From Comamonadaceae bacterium OS-4 (GTDB lineage Bacteria > Pseudomonadota > Gammaproteobacteria > Burkholderiales > Burkholderiaceae_C), in contig AP026970.1 of the NCBI GenBank assembly GCA_027924025.1, positions 434,001 to 498,000 of the forward strand: DNA of 64,000 bases, in the 5' to 3' direction. The stretch's first letter is position 1; every line of letters begins with the position of its first letter. The notes under the pieces are model-generated. The model saw only the letters and a program-made list of their open reading frames with translations, made no database searches and was not told where the DNA came from. A program made the translations under genes and the position numbers. Shown piece by piece: positions 50,259 through 58,240 of the stretch.

Positions 50259-50848
50259 GCAAACCTCCAGATGGCAATCACCATCAGCGTGCAACCGGCG
50301 GCCACCAGGTCGTCGAGCATGATGCCCCAGCCGGCCTTGGTCCAGGCAAAACGGTCGGTGTCTGCCTGCAGGCCATGGAAGAGCTGGTCGGCCCAACCCA
50401 CCGGGCCGGGTTTGGCCGCGTCAAAGTAGCGGAACAGGCCGAAGGCCAGTGCCTGCCCCACCAGCGAGGTCGGTGTGACCAACCAGAGCACTAGCCAGAA
50501 GGCCACGATCTCGTCGATCACGATGTTGCCCGGGTCCAGCACGCCCATGTTGCGTGCGGTCACGGTGCTGGCCCACCAGCCGACCGGAATGCTCAAAGCG
50601 ATCAGCACGCCCCAGCCGAATTCGCCCAGCCATTGCGACAGCGCAATAAATGCCACCCAGGCCCACAAAGTGCCCGAGGTGCCGGGTGCAATGCGCGACA
50701 GGCCGGAGCCCAAGCCCAGCGCAATCACATGCGCGGGGTGGGAGAACATGAATTTGGCGGTGGGTCCCGCCGGTTTGCGCGGACGGGGCGGGTACAGGGG
50801 TTCGCCGGTCTGGGTATCCAGGGGAATCAGGGTGACAGGTTCGCTCAT
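50255..50848 (-). CDS. pgpA: Phosphatidylglycerophosphatase A
   Basis: A 197-residue membrane phosphatase of phosphatidylglycerol synthesis. It has the PgpA signature IALGLGSGLSRIAPGTSGTLWAW, then DPGNIVIDEIVAFWLVLW (metal-binding Asp/Glu) and FRYFDAAKPGPVGWADQ. About 25 extra residues precede the family start. ATG 50848 (MSEPV) is chosen; ATG 50863 would add five residues. It leads the pgpA-pncC pair and is separated by 34 bases from the ABC ATPase gene upstream on the same strand, so read-through from the ABC operon is possible. Confidence 0.92.
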   Translation of the reverse strand: MSEPVTLIPLDTQTGEPLYPPRPRKPAGPTAKFMFSHPAHVIALGLGSGLSRIAPGTSGTLWAWVAFIALSQWLGEFGWGVLIALSIPVGWWASTVTARNMGVLDPGNIVIDEIVAFWLVLWLVTPTSLVGQALAFGLFRYFDAAKPGPVGWADQLFHGLQADTDRFAWTKAGWGIMLDDLVAAGCTLMVIAIWRFA

Positions 50849-50882
50849 GCCCCGATTATTCAACGGCGCAGGCGATGTGCAC

Positions 50883-51617
50883 TCAATCGTGCAGCGACTT
50901 CAGAAATTGCTGCAGCTCCGGCGTTTGCGGATTGCCAAACAGCTCTGCCGGTGGCCCCATCTCATGCACACGCCCTTGGTGCATGAAGATCACCCGGTTC
51001 GAGACGCGGCGCGCGAAGTTCATCTCATGCGTCACCATCAGCAGGGTCATGCCTTCCTGCGCCAGTGTTTCCACCACGCGCAGCACCTCGCCCACCAGCT
51101 CGGGGTCCAGGGCGCTGGTGATCTCGTCGCACAGCAACACCGCAGGCTCCATGGCCAGGGCACGTGCAATCGCCACGCGCTGTTGTTGTCCGCCGGAGAG
51201 CTGGTCGGCAAAGGCATCGAACTTCTCAGTCAAACCCACGCGCTCCAGCAAGGCGCGGGCATGGGCCTCGCCGCTAGCCGTGTCTTTGGCTTTTACCAGG
51301 CTTGGGGCCAGCATGATGTTTTTGCCCACCGTGAGGTGCGGGAAGAGGTTGAAGCCCTGAAAGATCATGCCCACCCGCTGGCGCAGCTCGCGCATGGCGG
51401 CGGCGTTTTTATGGAGCAGGGGTTTGCCGTCTACCGTGAGCTCGCCGCTCTGGAATTCTTCCAGGCCGTTGATGCAACGCAGCAGCGTGCTTTTGCCCGA
51501 GCCGCTTTTGCCGATGATGGCGATGACCTCGCCGGGTTCCACTTGCAAGTCGATGCCTTTGAGCACCTCGTTGCTGCCATAGGATTTGCGCAGGGCGCGG
51601 ATATCAACGATGGGCAT
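50883..51617 (-). CDS. Amino-acid ABC transporter ATP-binding protein
   Basis: A 244-residue ATPase of the polar amino acid uptake (PAAT) family. Walker A is GKSGSGKST, the signature LSGGQQQRVAIARALA, Walker B VLLCDEITSALDPE, and the switch His in MVTHEMNFARRV. It couples ATP hydrolysis to the two permeases encoded just upstream. It overlaps the preceding permease gene by 14 bases. It is the last gene of the transporter operon. Confidence 0.93.
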   Translation of the reverse strand: MPIVDIRALRKSYGSNEVLKGIDLQVEPGEVIAIIGKSGSGKSTLLRCINGLEEFQSGELTVDGKPLLHKNAAAMRELRQRVGMIFQGFNLFPHLTVGKNIMLAPSLVKAKDTASGEAHARALLERVGLTEKFDAFADQLSGGQQQRVAIARALAMEPAVLLCDEITSALDPELVGEVLRVVETLAQEGMTLLMVTHEMNFARRVSNRVIFMHQGRVHEMGPPAELFGNPQTPELQQFLKSLHD

Positions 51618-52254
51618 GTAACTTTCTCTCCAAAGATTTGGCGTACAGGCTCACCGGGTAGCACAGCACGAAATACATCAGCGCGACGCAGCTGAACACC
51701 AGAAACGGGCTGAAAGTGGCGTTGGCAATCGTCTTGCCCACCTTGGTCAGCTCCATGAAGCCGATCACCGAGGCAAGCGCCGTGCCCTTGATGACCTGCA
51801 CCAGAAAACCCACGGTGGGCGCCACCGAAATCTTGAAGGCCTGGGGCAGGATGATGTAGCGCAGCTGCTCGGCAAAGTTCAGCGCCAAGCTCTGCGAAGC
51901 CTCCCACTGGCCGCGCGGAATGGACTCCACACTCCCCCGCCAGATCTCGGTCAAGAAGGCGCTGGCGTACAGCGTGAGCCCCATGCCTGCCGCTACCCAC
52001 GGCGAGGTGTTGATGCCAAACAGCCCCAGTCCGTAGTACGCCAGAAACAGCTGCACCAAAAGCGGCACGCCTTGAAAGAGCTGCACATAGCAGCTCACAA
52101 ACACCGTGGCACCCGGCAACTTGCTCAAGCGCAGCATGAGCAACAGCAGCCCGACCACGCCCCCACCGATGAAGGCGATCAGCGAGAGCCCCACCGTCCA
52201 GCGCAGGGCCAGCAGCAGGTTGCGAAAGATGTCCCAGAGGGAAAAGTCCACCAT
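51604..52254 (-). CDS. Amino-acid ABC transporter permease
   Basis: A 216-residue membrane permease of the His/Glu/Gln/Arg type, with about five helices. The EAA loop is SIPRGQWEASQSLALNFAEQ, which binds the ATPase. It lies 3 bases after the companion permease and overlaps the ATPase gene. The two permeases are homologous but not close duplicates, consistent with a heterodimeric channel. Confidence 0.92.
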   Translation of the reverse strand: MVDFSLWDIFRNLLLALRWTVGLSLIAFIGGGVVGLLLLMLRLSKLPGATVFVSCYVQLFQGVPLLVQLFLAYYGLGLFGINTSPWVAAGMGLTLYASAFLTEIWRGSVESIPRGQWEASQSLALNFAEQLRYIILPQAFKISVAPTVGFLVQVIKGTALASVIGFMELTKVGKTIANATFSPFLVFSCVALMYFVLCYPVSLYAKSLERKLHAHR

Positions 52255-52257
52255 TGT

Positions 52258-52941
52258 CTAGCGCCTCCCGAACAAAAACGTGGCGCCCAGCCAGTTGAGC
52301 ACATGGCGCACCACAAAGGACAGCAGCAGGTACACCGCGCCCACCACCATGAAGGCCTCGAACGAGCGGAAGTTGTTGCTCTGGATCAGGTCAGCCGCGT
52401 AGCTCAATTCCTTGGTGGAAATCTGCCCGCAGACCGAGGAGCCCAGCATCACGATCACCACCTGGCTGATCAGGCTAGGCCAGATCTTTTTCAAGGCCGG
52501 TGGTAGCACCACGTAGGTGAACGTTTGCAGGCGGTTGAGCGCCAGGCTCACCGCCGCTTCGATCTGCCCCTTGGGCGTGGCTTCCAGCCCGGCGCGGATG
52601 ATCTCGGTGGCATAGGCCCCAAGGTTGATCACCATGGCAATGAAGGACGCGGTTTCGGCAGACAGTTTGAAGCCCGCCGCCGGCAACCCGAAGAAGATGA
52701 AAAACAGTTGCACGATGAAGGGCGTATTGCGGATCAGCTCCACATACCCGCCCACCACCGCTTGCAGCCAGCGCGGGGCATGGTCCGCGCCAAAGCCGCG
52801 AGCACGCACCCATGCGCAGCCTACGCCCAGGGCGGTGCCTGCCACTACAGCCACGGCCGTGAGTGCCAGGGTCCAGCCCACACCGGTGAGCAGCAGCGGC
52901 CATTCGGCCAGTACCGCCCCGAAGTCGAGTTCAATGCGCAT
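52258..52941 (-). CDS. Amino-acid ABC transporter permease
   Basis: A 227-residue permease. N-terminal LLLTGVGWTLALTAVAVVAG is the first helix and the EAA loop reads ATPKGQIEAAVSLALNRLQ. The family motif PFIVQLFFIFFGLP is present in the middle. It lies 28 bases after the substrate-binding gene and 3 bases before the second permease, so it belongs to the same operon. Confidence 0.92.
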   Translation of the reverse strand: MRIELDFGAVLAEWPLLLTGVGWTLALTAVAVVAGTALGVGCAWVRARGFGADHAPRWLQAVVGGYVELIRNTPFIVQLFFIFFGLPAAGFKLSAETASFIAMVINLGAYATEIIRAGLEATPKGQIEAAVSLALNRLQTFTYVVLPPALKKIWPSLISQVVIVMLGSSVCGQISTKELSYAADLIQSNNFRSFEAFMVVGAVYLLLSFVVRHVLNWLGATFLFGRR

Positions 52942-52969
52942 GGAATGCTTTCGACAGTGCTCTCAGGCC

Positions 52970-53767
52970 TTACAGGGGCAACTCACCCAGACCGCGGCCC
53001 AGCCACTTCTTGGCCATGGCTTCGAGCTCGCCGCTCCTCTTGGCATCGGCAATGATTTCGTTCACCTTGGCCTTGAGCTTGTCTTCACCCTTGGCGATAC
53101 CGATGAAGTTAGGGCTGTCTTTGAGCAGCAGCTTGTACTCGGCAGACAGCTGTGGGTTCTTGGTCATCATGTTGCCAGCCACCGACGCGCCCAGGGCCAC
53201 AAACTGGACCTGGCCGGCAGTGAAAGCGGCGATGGTGGCGTTGTTGTCTTCAAAGCGTTTGGTGTCCACTCCGGTCGGGGCCACTTTGCCCAGCTCCTGG
53301 TCTTCCATGGCGCCGCGGGTCACGCCCACCGACTTGCCGGCCAGATCCGCAAAGCTCTTGACGGGGATGTTTTTGGGTCCGAACACCGCCTGGAAAAAGG
53401 GGGAGTAGGCCGACGAGAAGTCGATCACTCTTTCGCGGTCCGGGTTCTTGCCCAAGGTGGCAATCACCAGGTCGGCCTTTTTGGTTTGCAGAGCGGGAAT
53501 GCGGCTGGCGCTCACCACCACCACCAGCTCCACCGGCACGCCCAGTTTTTTGCCGATAAGGTTGGCCATGTCAATGTCCAGGCCGATCGGCTTGAGGTCG
53601 GTGCCGACAAAGCCGTAAGGCGCAGAGTCGGTCTGCACTGCGACCTTGAGCACCTTGGCTTTCATGATGTCGTCCAGCGCGGTTTGCGCTTGCACGCCGG
53701 AGGCGGCCAGCAAGGCGCCGGTGGCCAGCGCCAAGGCGAAAGTGCGTTTGTTCAAGGGGAAGGTCAT
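52970..53767 (-). CDS. Amino-acid ABC transporter substrate-binding protein
   Basis: A 265-residue periplasmic receptor with a signal peptide (MTFPLNKRTFALALATGALL, cleavage about residue 28 after VQAQ). Family 3 hallmarks are LKVAVQTDSAPYGFVGTDLK, GLDIDMANLIGKKL and LVIATLGKNPDRERVIDFS. The start overlaps the stop of the GntR regulator gene (ATGA). The ligand is an amino acid or related compound, not identifiable here. Confidence 0.92.
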   Translation of the reverse strand: MTFPLNKRTFALALATGALLAASGVQAQTALDDIMKAKVLKVAVQTDSAPYGFVGTDLKPIGLDIDMANLIGKKLGVPVELVVVVSASRIPALQTKKADLVIATLGKNPDRERVIDFSSAYSPFFQAVFGPKNIPVKSFADLAGKSVGVTRGAMEDQELGKVAPTGVDTKRFEDNNATIAAFTAGQVQFVALGASVAGNMMTKNPQLSAEYKLLLKDSPNFIGIAKGEDKLKAKVNEIIADAKRSGELEAMAKKWLGRGLGELPL

Positions 53768-54537
53768 AGCAGGGCTCCAAGGTAGGTTGAGGGGGATGAA
53801 GAGGATTTGTCTGCAAGGCTTGTATGCAAGCCCTGTGCCAAACGCACCGGTTTGGCCTTGCTGCTTTCGCTCACGGGGCTGAGGGCATTGCGCAGCTCGG
53901 CCAGCGGGTCCTCGGCAGCGGGCTGCAGGCGCAGGGCGTCCTGCACATGGCCGATGTGTTGTTGCATGAGTTGTTCTGCGAGCACCCAGTCGGACTTCTC
54001 CAGTGCTTCCACAATGCGGCCGTGCTCTGCACACGAATGGGCTGCATCGTGGGACGACTGGTAAAGCATGGCGATCAAGGTGGTGCGCGCGGTGAAGTCG
54101 CGCAGGGTGTCGGCCAGCAGGCTGTTGCCCAGGCATTCGGCCAGGCACACATGGAAGTCGCCCAGCAGGTAGCTGCGCAGCCCCACATCTGTGCCCTTGA
54201 CGGCGGCCTGCTCGGTTTTGATGTGCGCTTTGAGGGTTTTGATGGCCGCCTTGCTCACCTCGGTGGTGCAGCGGATCAGGCCCATCTCGATTACGCGGCG
54301 GGCCTCAAATGCCTCGCGCGCTTCGCTCAGCGAGGGCTCAATCACATACCAGCCGCGCCGGCTGCTGACGGTGACGATGCCACGCGCCGCCAGCCGGGTG
54401 AGGGCCTCGCGCACGATGGTGCGGCTGCAGTCGAACACCATGGCCAGTTGCTGTTCGCCCAAGCGTGCGCCGGGGGCGAGCTTCTGCGCCATGATGGCTT
54501 CAATGATACGGGTGCTGATGTCGGATGCGTTGGCCAT
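53764..54537 (-). CDS. GntR-family (FCD) transcriptional regulator
   Basis: A 257-residue regulator with an N-terminal winged HTH (about 5-70, ARLGEQQLAMVFDCSRTIVREALTRL) and a C-terminal FCD ligand domain (about 80-215). A Ser/Ala-rich tail of about 35 residues follows. It is the first gene of the ABC transporter operon and overlaps the substrate-binding gene by four bases, so it is probably an autoregulated repressor responding to the transported compound. A TGGTATACAA site lies 32 bases upstream of its start. Confidence 0.9.
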   Translation of the reverse strand: MANASDISTRIIEAIMAQKLAPGARLGEQQLAMVFDCSRTIVREALTRLAARGIVTVSSRRGWYVIEPSLSEAREAFEARRVIEMGLIRCTTEVSKAAIKTLKAHIKTEQAAVKGTDVGLRSYLLGDFHVCLAECLGNSLLADTLRDFTARTTLIAMLYQSSHDAAHSCAEHGRIVEALEKSDWVLAEQLMQQHIGHVQDALRLQPAAEDPLAELRNALSPVSESSKAKPVRLAQGLHTSLADKSSSSPSTYLGALL

Positions 54538-54568
54538 AGTGCATCCGGACCAGCAGATTCCGTGCCAC

Positions 54569-54578
54569 TGGTATACAA
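54569..54578. promoter_or_regulatory. Putative GntR/FCD operator TGGTATACAA
   Basis: A near-palindromic TGGTATACAA upstream of the GntR gene matches the TNGTNNNACNA pattern bound by FCD-type GntR regulators. Its place in the leader of the operon fits autorepression. No experimental support. Confidence 0.6.
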
Positions 54579-54654
54579 GCGATGTGCACCATGGCAGGGA
54601 CGGGTGTGCACGGGAGCGGGGCTCAAGCTCCCTATCGCGGTGCAAATGGGTGGG

Positions 54655-55551
54655 TCACGACATCCCGGCAATCCACTCCGCCCAGTAATCAATACAGGCG
54701 CGGATTTTCGGCAAGCGGTGCCGCTCCTGCAGCATCACCGCATAGATGGGGACCCGGCCACCATCAAAATGCGTTTGCAGCAAGGGCACCAGTTCGCCAG
54801 AGCGCACCAAAGGTGCTGCCATCAGGTCGTTCAGGCGGGCGATACCTACCCCATGACGCACCAGGCTGAGCACGACTGCGGTGTTGTCGGTACGGGTGTG
54901 GCCAGGTACCGTCAGCGCCTCGGTCGTGGCGCCGCCAGCGCGACTCCATCGGTTCAGGGTGGGGCTGGCGCTATTGGCAATCAGGTGATGGCGGGCCAAG
55001 TCGTCCGGGTGCTGCGGTGTGCCACAGCGCGCCAAATAAGCGGGGGCGGCATAGAGGCTGCGGCCGTGTTCTCCGATTTTGCGCGCCACCAGGGTGTCGC
55101 TGTTCGGGCTGCCGGTGCGGATGGCAATGTCAATGCCGTCGCGGGCCATGTCAGCAACGCGGTCGTCGGCGTTGATGTCGAGGTGCAAGGCCGGGTGACG
55201 GTCATACAAGCCCTGCAGGCTCGGTGCAATGACACATTCGGCCAGCAAGGGGCTGACGCTGACACGCACCCAGCCGCTGGGTCCGCTGAGCTTGCCGCTG
55301 AGTTCGCTGTCCAGCTCGGCGGTGGTGTCCAGCAAGCGCTGGCCGTAGGAGAGCAGGGTGTCGCCTTCGTCGGTCAGGCTCAGGCCGTGGGTAGTGCGGT
55401 GCAGAAGGCGCACGCCGCAGGCCGCCTCCAGCCGGGTTAGCGCACGGGTGACCTGGCTCACCGGCACATTGCGCTCGCGGGCTGCGGCCGACAGGGTGCC
55501 CAGCTTGGCAATACGGGTGAACAGGGCGACGTCATCGAGTTGGAGTTGCAT
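54655..55551 (-). CDS. LysR-family transcriptional regulator
   Basis: A 298-residue regulator. HTH about 1-60 (LDDVALFTRIAKLGTLSAAA), effector domain from about 90 (WVRVSVSPLLAECVIAPSL, GIDIAIRTGSPNSDTLVARKIG). ATG 55551 is used; the frame upstream is not conserved. It is divergent from a small ORF and a tautomerase gene. A perfect 11-base-arm dyad lies between them and probably serves both directions, so these genes are its likely targets. The effector is unknown. Confidence 0.9.
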   Translation of the reverse strand: MQLQLDDVALFTRIAKLGTLSAAARERNVPVSQVTRALTRLEAACGVRLLHRTTHGLSLTDEGDTLLSYGQRLLDTTAELDSELSGKLSGPSGWVRVSVSPLLAECVIAPSLQGLYDRHPALHLDINADDRVADMARDGIDIAIRTGSPNSDTLVARKIGEHGRSLYAAPAYLARCGTPQHPDDLARHHLIANSASPTLNRWSRAGGATTEALTVPGHTRTDNTAVVLSLVRHGVGIARLNDLMAAPLVRSGELVPLLQTHFDGGRVPIYAVMLQERHRLPKIRACIDYWAEWIAGMS

Positions 55552-55575
55552 CGCGCGATTGTGCCGGTTCGAGCT

Positions 55576-55602
55576 TTGGTTTTGCAAATAGTGCAAAACC
55601 AA
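55576..55602. promoter_or_regulatory. Perfect dyad, likely LysR operator
   Basis: TTGGTTTTGCA and TGCAAAACCAA are exact inverted repeats separated by AATAG. The site lies in the gap between the LysR gene and the small ORF/tautomerase pair. It contains the T-N11-A pattern of LysR boxes and can be contacted by a dimer. Confidence 0.75.
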
Positions 55603-55688
55603 TATCGCTTTAACGCGGTTTCCGGATGTCGGTGACTTCAATAAAGTTCAAACCATCGTAGCAAGCCCTGAACCTACCGGAGTCCACC

Positions 55689-55868
55689 ATGTACCCAGCC
55701 AGCCCTGACAGCACTGCAATCTCCCAACTCCACGACCAAGCCCGCCGGGAAGCCAAGCGCCTGCGCCGCGAAGCCGTAACTGACTTTTGGCGCGGTGCTG
55801 CCCGCCTCGTGGCGCACTTGGCCCGCCGCGTCAACCGTTCTACCCCAACCACCACCCAGAAAGCCTGA
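55689..55868 (+). CDS. Small basic hypothetical protein (59 aa)
   Basis: A 59-residue protein beginning MYPASPDSTAISQLHDQ, with an arginine-rich amphipathic stretch (RREAKRLRREAV) and WRGAARLVAHLARRV. I do not recognise the family. It is supported by its position: first gene of the unit divergent from the LysR regulator, preceded by the dyad, and ending two bases before the tautomerase start. It may be a leader peptide or a membrane-binding small protein. Confidence 0.55.
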   Translation: MYPASPDSTAISQLHDQARREAKRLRREAVTDFWRGAARLVAHLARRVNRSTPTTTQKA

Positions 55869-55870
55869 CC

Positions 55871-56290
55871 ATGCCGACTTTGCAACTCAAAATCTCGCCC
55901 CTCCAAAACCCATCTCGCTATCGCGCACTGGCCGAAGCGCTGACGCGCATTACCGCAGAGGCATTGGGCAAACGTGCGGAGGTCACCGCGGTGGTCATCG
56001 ACGACGTGCCCGCCGCGCGGTGGCACGTGGGGGGTGCCGATGTGCAGCGCCCCACTGCGATGCTGGAGATCAGCATTACCCAAGGCACCAATACGGCGGC
56101 GCAGAAAGCGGCATTTATTGCACGTGCATTCGCCGAGCTGGAGGCTCAACTCTGCCACGGGCAGCGGCTGGAGCCTGCCAGCTATGTGATCGTGCGGGAG
56201 GTGCCAGCCAGCGACTGGGGGTATGGCGGCCAGACCCAGGCCGCCCGCGCTCTCGCCAGGGCGGTAGCTACTCAGGCGGTCGCCATGTGA
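55871..56290 (+). CDS. Tautomerase-superfamily protein
   Basis: A 139-residue protein with two 4-oxalocrotonate tautomerase-like halves. The N-terminus is MPTLQLKISP, so Pro1 is available as catalytic base after Met removal. VTAVVIDDVPAARWHVGG and SYVIVREVPASDWGYGG are equivalent segments in each half, indicating internal duplication or fusion. It lies two bases after the small ORF, so translation is coupled. The 3' end overlaps the convergent PilZ gene by 19 bases. The substrate is unknown. Confidence 0.8.
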   Translation: MPTLQLKISPLQNPSRYRALAEALTRITAEALGKRAEVTAVVIDDVPAARWHVGGADVQRPTAMLEISITQGTNTAAQKAAFIARAFAELEAQLCHGQRLEPASYVIVREVPASDWGYGGQTQAARALARAVATQAVAM

Positions 56291-56688
56291 CCCACGGGGT
56301 AGAGTGCGCAGCGGATCACCTGCTCGTTCTGCAACGGCAGGCCTTGCAGCAAGGTGGCCAGGCTATGGCCCTCGGCGCGGGACACAAAGCCGCTGCGGGT
56401 GTAGATCCCATCGGGCTGCGACCAGACCCACTGGACTTCGCCGCCATCCACCACTTCGAACCCGTCCGCACTGGCCACATGCAGGTCCAGTCGGAATGAT
56501 TTGCCGGTGAGGTAGGAGCCCGCTTGCGACAGGATTTGCACCCCGCCTTCGCTGATGTCCAGTATCAGCGCGGCAATCGCATCGGGTTTGTCCGCGTCGC
56601 GGAACACAAAGTAAGACGCTGTCTGGGTCCCGGTACCGAGGCGGAAATAGGTGGCGCGGGTGTGGACGCGTTGTTCAGACACTGCCAT
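56272..56688 (-). CDS. PilZ-domain protein
   Basis: A 138-residue protein that is nearly all PilZ domain. The c-di-GMP binding motifs are RVHTR at about 7-11 and DISEGG at about 44-49 (D/NxSxxG pattern). Binding is likely, given both motifs. It is convergent and slightly overlapping with the tautomerase gene. A degenerate EAL protein lies 3 kb away. No other partner is obvious. Confidence 0.82.
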   Translation of the reverse strand: MAVSEQRVHTRATYFRLGTGTQTASYFVFRDADKPDAIAALILDISEGGVQILSQAGSYLTGKSFRLDLHVASADGFEVVDGGEVQWVWSQPDGIYTRSGFVSRAEGHSLATLLQGLPLQNEQVIRCALYPVGHMATA

Positions 56689-56781
56689 GGCAAAACCTCT
56701 TCAAAAAATGCAATAGCAAGCATCCTGCGCCAAGCGCGTTGCAGGAATATGACGCCGCTGGGAGGAGGCCGCTTTTGCAGC

Positions 56782-56805
56782 CTGCTGACACCACGGTGTC
56801 AGCAG
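56782..56805. promoter_or_regulatory. Perfect 11-bp-arm dyad upstream of VOC-EVE genes
   Basis: CTGCTGACACC and GGTGTCAGCAG are exact inverted repeats separated by AC. It lies between the divergent PilZ and VOC genes. The 2-base centre is too short for a good RNA hairpin, so a dimeric operator is more likely. Confidence 0.6.
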
Positions 56806-56851
56806 CACCCCCGCACCATCGTCACCTTCATTCACTTTGCAGGAGCATGTA

Positions 56852-57226
56852 ATGCGCAACGCCATCAGCTGGTTCGAAATTCCCACCACCCGTCTGGACG
56901 CCGCCCAGGTTTTTTATGAGTCCGTGCTGTGCCACCCCATGCGCCGCGAATCCATGGGCCCTAGCGAGGGTGCGGTCTTTGCCTACGACCCGCAGTCCGG
57001 CACCGGCGGCGCCTTGATGCAAGGGCCCACGGCGCCCGCGCTGTCCAGTGGCGGAACGCTGGTGTATCTGGACGCATCGCCCTCGCTGGATGCGGCACTG
57101 GCCCGCGTGCTGGCACAAGGCGGCGCGATTGCACTGCCCCGCACTGCCTTGCCACCGGGCATGGGCTACTTCGCCCACATCACCGATCTGGACGGCAACC
57201 GCGTCGGCCTGCACGCAGAGGCCTGA
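56852..57226 (+). CDS. VOC-family (glyoxalase-like) protein
   Basis: A 124-residue VOC-fold protein. It begins MRNAISWFEIPTTRLDAAQVFYESVL and ends GMGYFAHITDLDGNRVGLH, with the conserved metal-site Glu of this fold replaced or moved; the Asp/Gly pattern near the end is typical. It has an AGGAG site seven bases before the ATG. The EVE gene starts 3 bases after its stop, so the two are one operon. Such proteins often bind divalent metals or small ligands; function unknown. Confidence 0.78.
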   Translation: MRNAISWFEIPTTRLDAAQVFYESVLCHPMRRESMGPSEGAVFAYDPQSGTGGALMQGPTAPALSSGGTLVYLDASPSLDAALARVLAQGGAIALPRTALPPGMGYFAHITDLDGNRVGLHAEA

Positions 57227-57229
57227 GCC

Positions 57230-57682
57230 ATGGCCGCGCGCAAGAACTGGATTGCCGTGGCCTGCGCGGCGCACGCCCGCAGGGGCTGCGCCCAAGCCGG
57301 GCAGGGCTATATGCAGGTCTGCCACGGCAAGAGCGCACCCCTGCGGCGTGTGGCGCCGGGCGACCGGGTGGTGTACTACAGCTCCACCGTCACCATGGGC
57401 GGCAAAGACAAGCTGCAGGCTTTTGTGTCCATTGGCCTGGTGGAGCAGGGGGCGGTGTATCCCTTCGACATGGGTGGCGGCTTCGTGCCGTTCCGGCGCG
57501 ATGTGGCGTATGTGCCGGCTCTGGAGGCGCCTATCGCACCGTTGCTGGACGCCTTGGAGTTTGTGGAGGACCGCAGCCGCTGGGGCTATAAGTTCCGGTT
57601 CGGGCTGTTCGCGGTGAGCGACGCCGATATGCTGCAGATTGCACACGCCATGCAAGCCGACGTTGATTTGCTATGTTTTTAG
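57230..57682 (+). CDS. EVE-domain protein
   Basis: A 150-residue protein of the EVE fold (PUA-like). The N-terminal [29 protein letters not shown] and the [28 protein letters not shown] core are typical of the family, which can bind modified bases or RNA and is linked to defence in some bacteria. The last codons and stop are in a dispersed repeat. It is coupled to the VOC gene. No restriction or other defence gene is adjacent, so a general role is as likely. Confidence 0.82.
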   Translation: MAARKNWIAVACAAHARRGCAQAGQGYMQVCHGKSAPLRRVAPGDRVVYYSSTVTMGGKDKLQAFVSIGLVEQGAVYPFDMGGGFVPFRRDVAYVPALEAPIAPLLDALEFVEDRSRWGYKFRFGLFAVSDADMLQIAHAMQADVDLLCF

Positions 57683-57724
57683 GAGTTGCTTGCGCTTATT
57701 CGGCGGGCGCCAGTCTTTGTTTTT
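57666..57724 (-). repeat. Dispersed palindromic repeat, copy 8 (EVE-DUF2177 junction)
   Basis: It contains TTTGCTATGTTTTTAGGAGT, then TGCTTGCGCTTATT, then GGCGGGCGCCAGTC, in the orientation of copy 2. It covers the last codons of the EVE gene and reaches the stop codon of the convergent DUF2177 gene. Confidence 0.68.
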
Positions 57725-58124
57725 ATGAAAAACGCTGAAACGCAAGCTTGCCTGCAGCAGTGGCTGCGCAGCTCGCCACACATCCCCATGCCATGTCCAG
57801 TATCGCCAGACCCACCGGCCAGCCTTTGAGCGTGGCCAGGTTGGTGAGGTCGTAGGTGGCATAGGCCACGAGTCCGAAAAGTGCCGCGTGCAAAAAGGTA
57901 ACGGACCAGCCGTCTGTCACCCCCCGGGGTGCCACCACAAACACCAGCAAGCCCACCGGGTACAGCGCATAAAAGAGGGCCGCTACGCCCAAGCGCGGTT
58001 GCTCCGCCATCAGGTGGCCGATGCCTTCCTGGTACATGGACTTGGCCAGCCCGCCGATCCACAGCACGTCCAGCATCAGGAGCACAAGGGCCGTGGCTGC
58101 ATAGGTGGCGAGGTATTTGTTCAT
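57723..58124 (-). CDS. DUF2177 family membrane protein
   Basis: A 133-residue protein with about four transmembrane helices. It begins MNKYLATYAATALVLLMLDVLWIGG and includes YALYPVGLLVFVV and GLVAYATYDLTNLATL, which is the DUF2177 family pattern. Function is unknown. It is divergent from a WYL-type regulator, with a dispersed repeat in the gap, so the regulator may control it. Confidence 0.8.
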   Translation of the reverse strand: MNKYLATYAATALVLLMLDVLWIGGLAKSMYQEGIGHLMAEQPRLGVAALFYALYPVGLLVFVVAPRGVTDGWSVTFLHAALFGLVAYATYDLTNLATLKGWPVGLAILDMAWGCVASCAATAAGKLAFQRFS

Positions 58125-58170
58125 GTCGCAAGCTTACCCAAAGCCGGATTGAAGCGTCAGTGCGGTAGTC

Positions 58171-58222
58171 GGCGCTATGGTTTTGGTAGCTGCCCGCGCA
58201 GGTATCATGGGCGCCAACACCC
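58171..58222 (-). repeat. Dispersed palindromic repeat, copy 9 (DUF2177-YafY gap)
   Basis: It contains GGCGCTATGGTTTTGGTAGC, then TGCCCGCGCAGGTATCATGG, then GCGCCAAC. GCTAT, GTAGCTGC, GCGCA and GGGCGC blocks align with copy 2. It lies 19-70 bases before the start of the WYL regulator gene. Confidence 0.65.
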
Positions 58223-58240
58223 CACAACACTCTCAAACTC

